From contig CAIKKV010000429.1 in the NCBI GenBank assembly GCA_903828035.1, forward strand, positions 1 through 9,660: a DNA stretch of 9,660 bases, written 5' to 3'. Shown here one piece after another: positions 7,801 through 9,660 of this stretch (positions are counted from its first letter, which is position 1; the number at the start of each line of letters is the position of its first letter). This DNA is from an uncultured bacterium (GTDB taxonomy: Bacteria; Verrucomicrobiota; Kiritimatiellia; CAIKKV01). The position numbers were made by a program, and so were the translations under genes. A model generated the notes under the pieces. That model did no database searches. It worked only from the letters and a program-made list of their open reading frames with translations, and was not told the DNA's origin.

Positions 7801-8580
7801 GCGGAAGTTCAGAAGGCCCGTGACACCGCCCTGCAGCAGCGGCGGGCGACGGTCGCCAGCCAGATCACCCCGCTCGACGTCTTTCCGGCGGATACGCGGA
7901 AGCCGCCGGTCCTCGACGGCAAGGCGAACGACTGGAGGCCGGTCACCGATGGCCGGCCCGGCGCCCGGATCGCGGCCGACGGCAGCCGCGGGGCCTCGGT
8001 CTATGCGCAGTATGACAGCACCAACCTCTACCTGCTGTACCGCGTGCAGGACTCCAACCCGTTCCGCAATGCGGTGAAGAACTTCCAGCAGCTCTTCAAG
8101 ACCGGCAGCTCCGTCGAGTTCTGCTTCCAGGCCGACCCGACGGCCGACCCGAAGCGGAAGAAGCCCGCCCGGGGCGACGTGCGGATCCTCTTCGCCTTCA
8201 CCCACGAGGGCAAGACGGTGGCCACCCTCTACCGGCCCGTCTCGAACGACAAGGCCAATGCCGCGCATTTCGAGTCGCCCACCGGCAAGGACGACTTCGA
8301 CGAGGTCCGCGCCGTCAACGACCTGGCCCTGGCCCTGGGGGTCGACAAGAGCGGCTACGTGGTCGAGCTCGCCCTGCCCTGGAAGCTCCTGGGGGTCTCC
8401 CCGAAAAAGGGCGACGTTTACCGGGGCGACGTTGGCGTCATCTACGGCGATCCCGGCGGGATGCGCAACGCCATCAAGTACATGTGGGCGGACCAGAGCC
8501 CGGAAGTGTCCATCAACAACGACGTCCCCTCCGAAGTCCGCCTGCACCCCGCCCAGTGGGGCCAGCTGAGATTCGAATAA
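4789..8580 (+). CDS. Exported NHL-type propeller protein with CBM9/DOMON-like modules at both ends
   Basis: 1263 residues, family not recognised as a named gene. Residues 1-20 are a signal peptide ending VQA before Y21. Residues about 35-260 form a CBM9/DOMON-like module opening with the hallmark NIDGDLAEW (43-51), followed by DADNLYIGGVVRD and FEYKIPWSAL (193-203), all typical of this carbohydrate-binding fold. Residues 270-350 resemble a FlgD-like Ig module (GLWSAEGKLVRTL, then NWDG and PAGTYEARG). Residues about 370-1010 are a propeller with NHL-like blades, for example LALAPDGRLYVAG (526-538), LCVDKDGNLYIS (569-580) and VSVDPAGRLWVAE (624-636). A perfect EF-hand loop sits at 764-775. Residues about 1035-1263 are a second CBM9-like module opening VLDGKANDW (1041-1049). 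There is no obvious catalytic motif, so a binding, scaffold or sensor role is inferred. The start is fixed by the signal peptide; upstream there is only a weak ribosome site. Confidence 0.85.
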   Translation: MNKTILSFAAALMTAVPVQAYVAVVNKADYNEVHILPAPKDVNIDGDLAEWPAGGELTLFPDESMAEKFSVKGRMLYDADNLYIGGVVRDPTPMVNRYTSGSDYKESWDADSIQVRLIVDPTIPKPYPTGDQRNNAGPRLWARKLAHMTLWYSTLEQKPCFYASFGMTYSDGRLNPEGMQAAYKRGADGKSYTFEYKIPWSALTFDGSPHPQAGDATAAQWQIHWGDDEGRAVSRGMSDVRMKGSASLGYMAPGECGKALFEKTADVQAAVTAVVSETVPSGHIPIAVDVPGEGAKKISIGLWSAEGKLVRTLCGALPVQAGKVVVNWDGLDDFFQPVPAGTYEARGLVHDGITMHFIASVNNSGQPPYQTSDGKGGWGGDYGPPVSVCSDTQRVYVLWPSGEASSTHIATDFEGRKLWGASGNSALGNGMAWCLRGGTLYQLGVRGVLKMQARDGLHTAFSSGKSSIPLPLSWARRGIVADDTSIYVTQHGLYDKGVTSNAVLVLDLVSGEMRRTIPMAFGPSGLALAPDGRLYVAGRTDADGLVVKLDPATGKTEPFLKGLDNPYNLCVDKDGNLYISLLGQAMQVAKYSPAGKRLMSYGKKGGRPELGAYDPAGMLKPRGVSVDPAGRLWVAEDDSFPRRLSVWNTDGTLWKEFFGAARYSPFVYGDAERPWLIEEAAFRWKVDLTNGTVAPHSTVYRKGPFPTDRNNTGEEFGWGQFIRRDGRTYICAKGNSGTLRIMEEVEGVYKLRLVLRAVGGIFIDRNGDGELQEAELSTNRVIKLAKWAMLPGANLDLYWPTTNGFFRLPLQGIQSNGCLVYADNPVLVPCETWPAKQPAMTVDEKGNVFALSYDGRDIQRGESMRGQNHYLGKWSPEGKCLWKYNNAWTYFAWNSSVYKPGQLLGYVTFCGRPGKYVGITGYYGMYYLLDSETGLFVDALCQDQRSDYEMGPNIVHTETFNGFLYQPRGFEDYYFMGGDADGRIWRLDGMKSLRPFTQSLTLGEAEVQKARDTALQQRRATVASQITPLDVFPADTRKPPVLDGKANDWRPVTDGRPGARIAADGSRGASVYAQYDSTNLYLLYRVQDSNPFRNAVKNFQQLFKTGSSVEFCFQADPTADPKRKKPARGDVRILFAFTHEGKTVATLYRPVSNDKANAAHFESPTGKDDFDEVRAVNDLALALGVDKSGYVVELALPWKLLGVSPKKGDVYRGDVGVIYGDPGGMRNAIKYMWADQSPEVSINNDVPSEVRLHPAQWGQLRFE
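7078..7113 (+). other. EF-hand-type calcium-binding loop in the propeller
   Basis: Residues 764-775 read DRNGDGELQEAE. Every ligand position of a canonical 12-residue EF-hand loop is occupied: D764 (1), N766 (3), D768 (5), G769 (6), E770 (7), L771 (8) and E775 (12). It is a single loop, as in dockerin-like or propeller-inserted calcium sites, not a paired EF-hand. A role in stabilising the exported propeller is likely but inferred. Confidence 0.7.
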
Positions 8581-8583
8581 CCC

Positions 8584-8590
8584 GAAAGAG
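8584..8590 (+). promoter_or_regulatory. Weak purine-rich ribosome binding site for the phosphoesterase gene
   Basis: GAAAGAG ends seven bases before the ATG at 8598. It is purine-rich and correctly placed but matches the anti-SD sequence only partly. The whole 17-base gap after the upstream TAA contains nothing else, which supports co-transcription with the propeller gene. Confidence 0.45.
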
Positions 8591-8597
8591 CGACCCC

Positions 8598-9660
8598 ATG
8601 AACCCGACTCTCTCCCGCCTGCTCGTCGCGGGCCTGTGCGCCCGCCTCACCCTGGCCGCCTGGGGGGCCGGGCCCGCGGCGACGGCGGCTCCGCCCGCCG
8701 CGTCGCCCCCGGCCGCAAAGACCAAGGTCATCAAGCCGTCGGATCTGCCGGCGGCGGGCATTGACCGGATCATGCTGACGTGGTCGGGCGATCCCGCCAC
8801 CAGCCAGTCGATCACCTGGCGCACGGGCGAGCCCTGCACCAACCCCCTGGTGCAGGTGGCCGTCTCGTCGGCCAATCCGAAGTTCGGAACAAACGCCGTC
8901 CCGGTCGCGGCCGCCACGCGCCCCCTGACGCGGTCGGACGGTATGACCGCCTACTACCACCGGGCCACCCTGGGCAACCTCGCGCCCTCGACCGTCTACG
9001 CCTACCGCGTGGGCGACGGCAAGGACTGGAGCGAGTGGAACCAGTTCCGGACCGCCGACCGGGCGGCCAAGCCGTTCTCGTTCATCTACCTGGGGGATGT
9101 GCAGGATCACCTGAAGCCCCTCTGCTCCCGGGTTTTCCGGGCGGCCGTGCTCAAGGCGGCGGAGCCGCGGTTCATCCTGCACCTGGGCGACCTGGTGGAA
9201 GCGCCCGAGAAGGACAAGCTGTGGGCCGAGTGGTTCGAGGCTGCCGGCTGGATCTTCCGCACCCTGCCCAGCCTCCTGGTGCCGGGCAATCACGATCAAT
9301 ATGGCGCGACCACCGCCACGAACCATGTCGTCCTGTCGCAGTACTGGCCGGCGCAGTTCGCCCTGCCGACCAACGGCCCCGCCGGGCTCGAAGGGCTGAC
9401 CTACTTCCTCTCCTACCAGGGGGTGCTGCTGGTGTCGCTCAACAGTGAGAGGGATCTCGACGTCCAGGCCCGCTGGCTGGACAAGGTCCTGACGGAGAAC
9501 CCGGGGCGCTCCTGGACCGTGGTGTCCATTCACGCGACCCTGTTCTCGAGCGGAGGCAAAGGGACGCCGGACGCCCAGGTGGCGCTCCAGAAGGTGTTTC
9601 TACCGGTCATCGACAAGCACAAGGTCGACCTGGTTCTGCAGGGTCACTATCACATCTACA
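8598..9660 (+). CDS. Exported purple-acid-phosphatase-like metallophosphoesterase (3' truncated)
   Basis: The frame starts at ATG 8598 and stays open to the window end (354 codons). Residues 1-30 look like a signal peptide (LLVAGL core, Ala-rich end), followed by a Pro/Ala linker to about residue 42. Residues 55-150 match the fibronectin-like N-terminal domain of purple acid phosphatases: RIMLTWSGDPATSQSITWRT (57-76) and a later STVYAYRVGDG. From residue 160 comes the calcineurin-like metallophosphoesterase core: GDVQD (D167), GDLVE (D198), PGNHD (N231, H232), SIHAT (H312) and GHYHIY (H350, H352), all expected metal ligands or active-site residues. The Tyr that coordinates iron in true PAPs (GDxxY) is replaced by E201, and motif I lacks the His of ordinary DxH enzymes, so it is likely not purple. 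It probably hydrolyses phosphoester bonds outside the cytoplasm; substrate unknown. Only the C-terminus past the GHxH motif is missing. It follows the propeller gene by 17 bases. Confidence 0.88.
   Translation, partial: MNPTLSRLLVAGLCARLTLAAWGAGPAATAAPPAASPPAAKTKVIKPSDLPAAGIDRIMLTWSGDPATSQSITWRTGEPCTNPLVQVAVSSANPKFGTNAVPVAAATRPLTRSDGMTAYYHRATLGNLAPSTVYAYRVGDGKDWSEWNQFRTADRAAKPFSFIYLGDVQDHLKPLCSRVFRAAVLKAAEPRFILHLGDLVEAPEKDKLWAEWFEAAGWIFRTLPSLLVPGNHDQYGATTATNHVVLSQYWPAQFALPTNGPAGLEGLTYFLSYQGVLLVSLNSERDLDVQARWLDKVLTENPGRSWTVVSIHATLFSSGGKGTPDAQVALQKVFLPVIDKHKVDLVLQGHYHIY

Noticed and set aside
3823..8547. A 1574-codon antisense open frame across the 3' part of the GH42-like gene and nearly all of the propeller gene
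   Set aside because: It lies exactly in phase with the sense codons, so it is interrupted only where the sense genes use TTA, CTA or TCA, which are nearly absent in this GC-rich coding style; it ends at the CTA codon at 3823-3825. Its translation is dominated by Gly, Ala, Val, Arg and His with no domain signature, its start is GTG, and it spans an intergenic gap and two well-supported genes.
8628..8639. Possible lipoprotein signal (cysteine at residue 14 of the phosphoesterase)
   Set aside because: The residues before C14 are A-G-L; a lipobox needs a small residue (Gly, Ala or Ser) at -1, and the hydrophobic stretch continues past the cysteine. An ordinary signal peptide is more likely.
8780..9448. 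A 222-codon + strand frame and several antisense frames in the last 1.2 kb
   Set aside because: They overlap the frame at 8598 to the window end, which has a signal peptide, the PAP-type N-terminal domain and the full series of metallophosphoesterase motifs.

Overview
The window is GC-rich (mid-60s percent by eye) and is filled by four genes, all on the + strand and packed tightly: gaps of 12, 36 and 17 bases, with no intergenic stretch long enough for other genes. No tRNA, rRNA, CRISPR array, insertion sequence or convincing terminator is visible. The three genes with a visible start all encode proteins with an apparent N-terminal signal peptide. Very large, multi-domain exported proteins that mix GH-A-type barrels, CBM9-like modules, propellers and purple-acid-phosphatase-like enzymes suggest a bacterium of the PVC group (Kiritimatiellota, Lentisphaerota, Verrucomicrobiota or Planctomycetota). 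That placement is an inference from architecture and composition; there is no phylogenetic marker in the window.

Layout. 1-249: the last 82 codons of a protein with a PD40/TolB-like propeller blade. 262-4752: a 1496-residue exported protein with a GH42-like (beta-galactosidase superfamily) barrel in the middle, three Rossmann-like 'amidotransferase-type' modules and several Ig-like modules. 4789-8580: a 1263-residue exported protein with a CBM9/DOMON-like module at each end, a FlgD-like Ig module, and a long NHL-type propeller carrying a textbook EF-hand loop. 8598-9660: the first 354 codons of a PAP-like metallophosphoesterase with an N-terminal fibronectin-like domain; its 3' end lies outside the window.

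Working together (inference). The cluster reads as one transcription unit for handling an extracellular or periplasmic glycan or glycoconjugate: a putative glycosidase, a carbohydrate-binding propeller protein and a phosphoesterase. No transporter, regulator or sulfatase is in the window, so substrate and direction of the pathway cannot be fixed. The most notable points are the GH42-like protein, whose barrel lacks the usual Asn-Glu acid/base pair and has no glutamate at all over the 110 residues where the nucleophile would be expected, and its repeated Rossmann-like modules. The extremely long antisense and out-of-frame open frames are judged to be codon-bias shadows.
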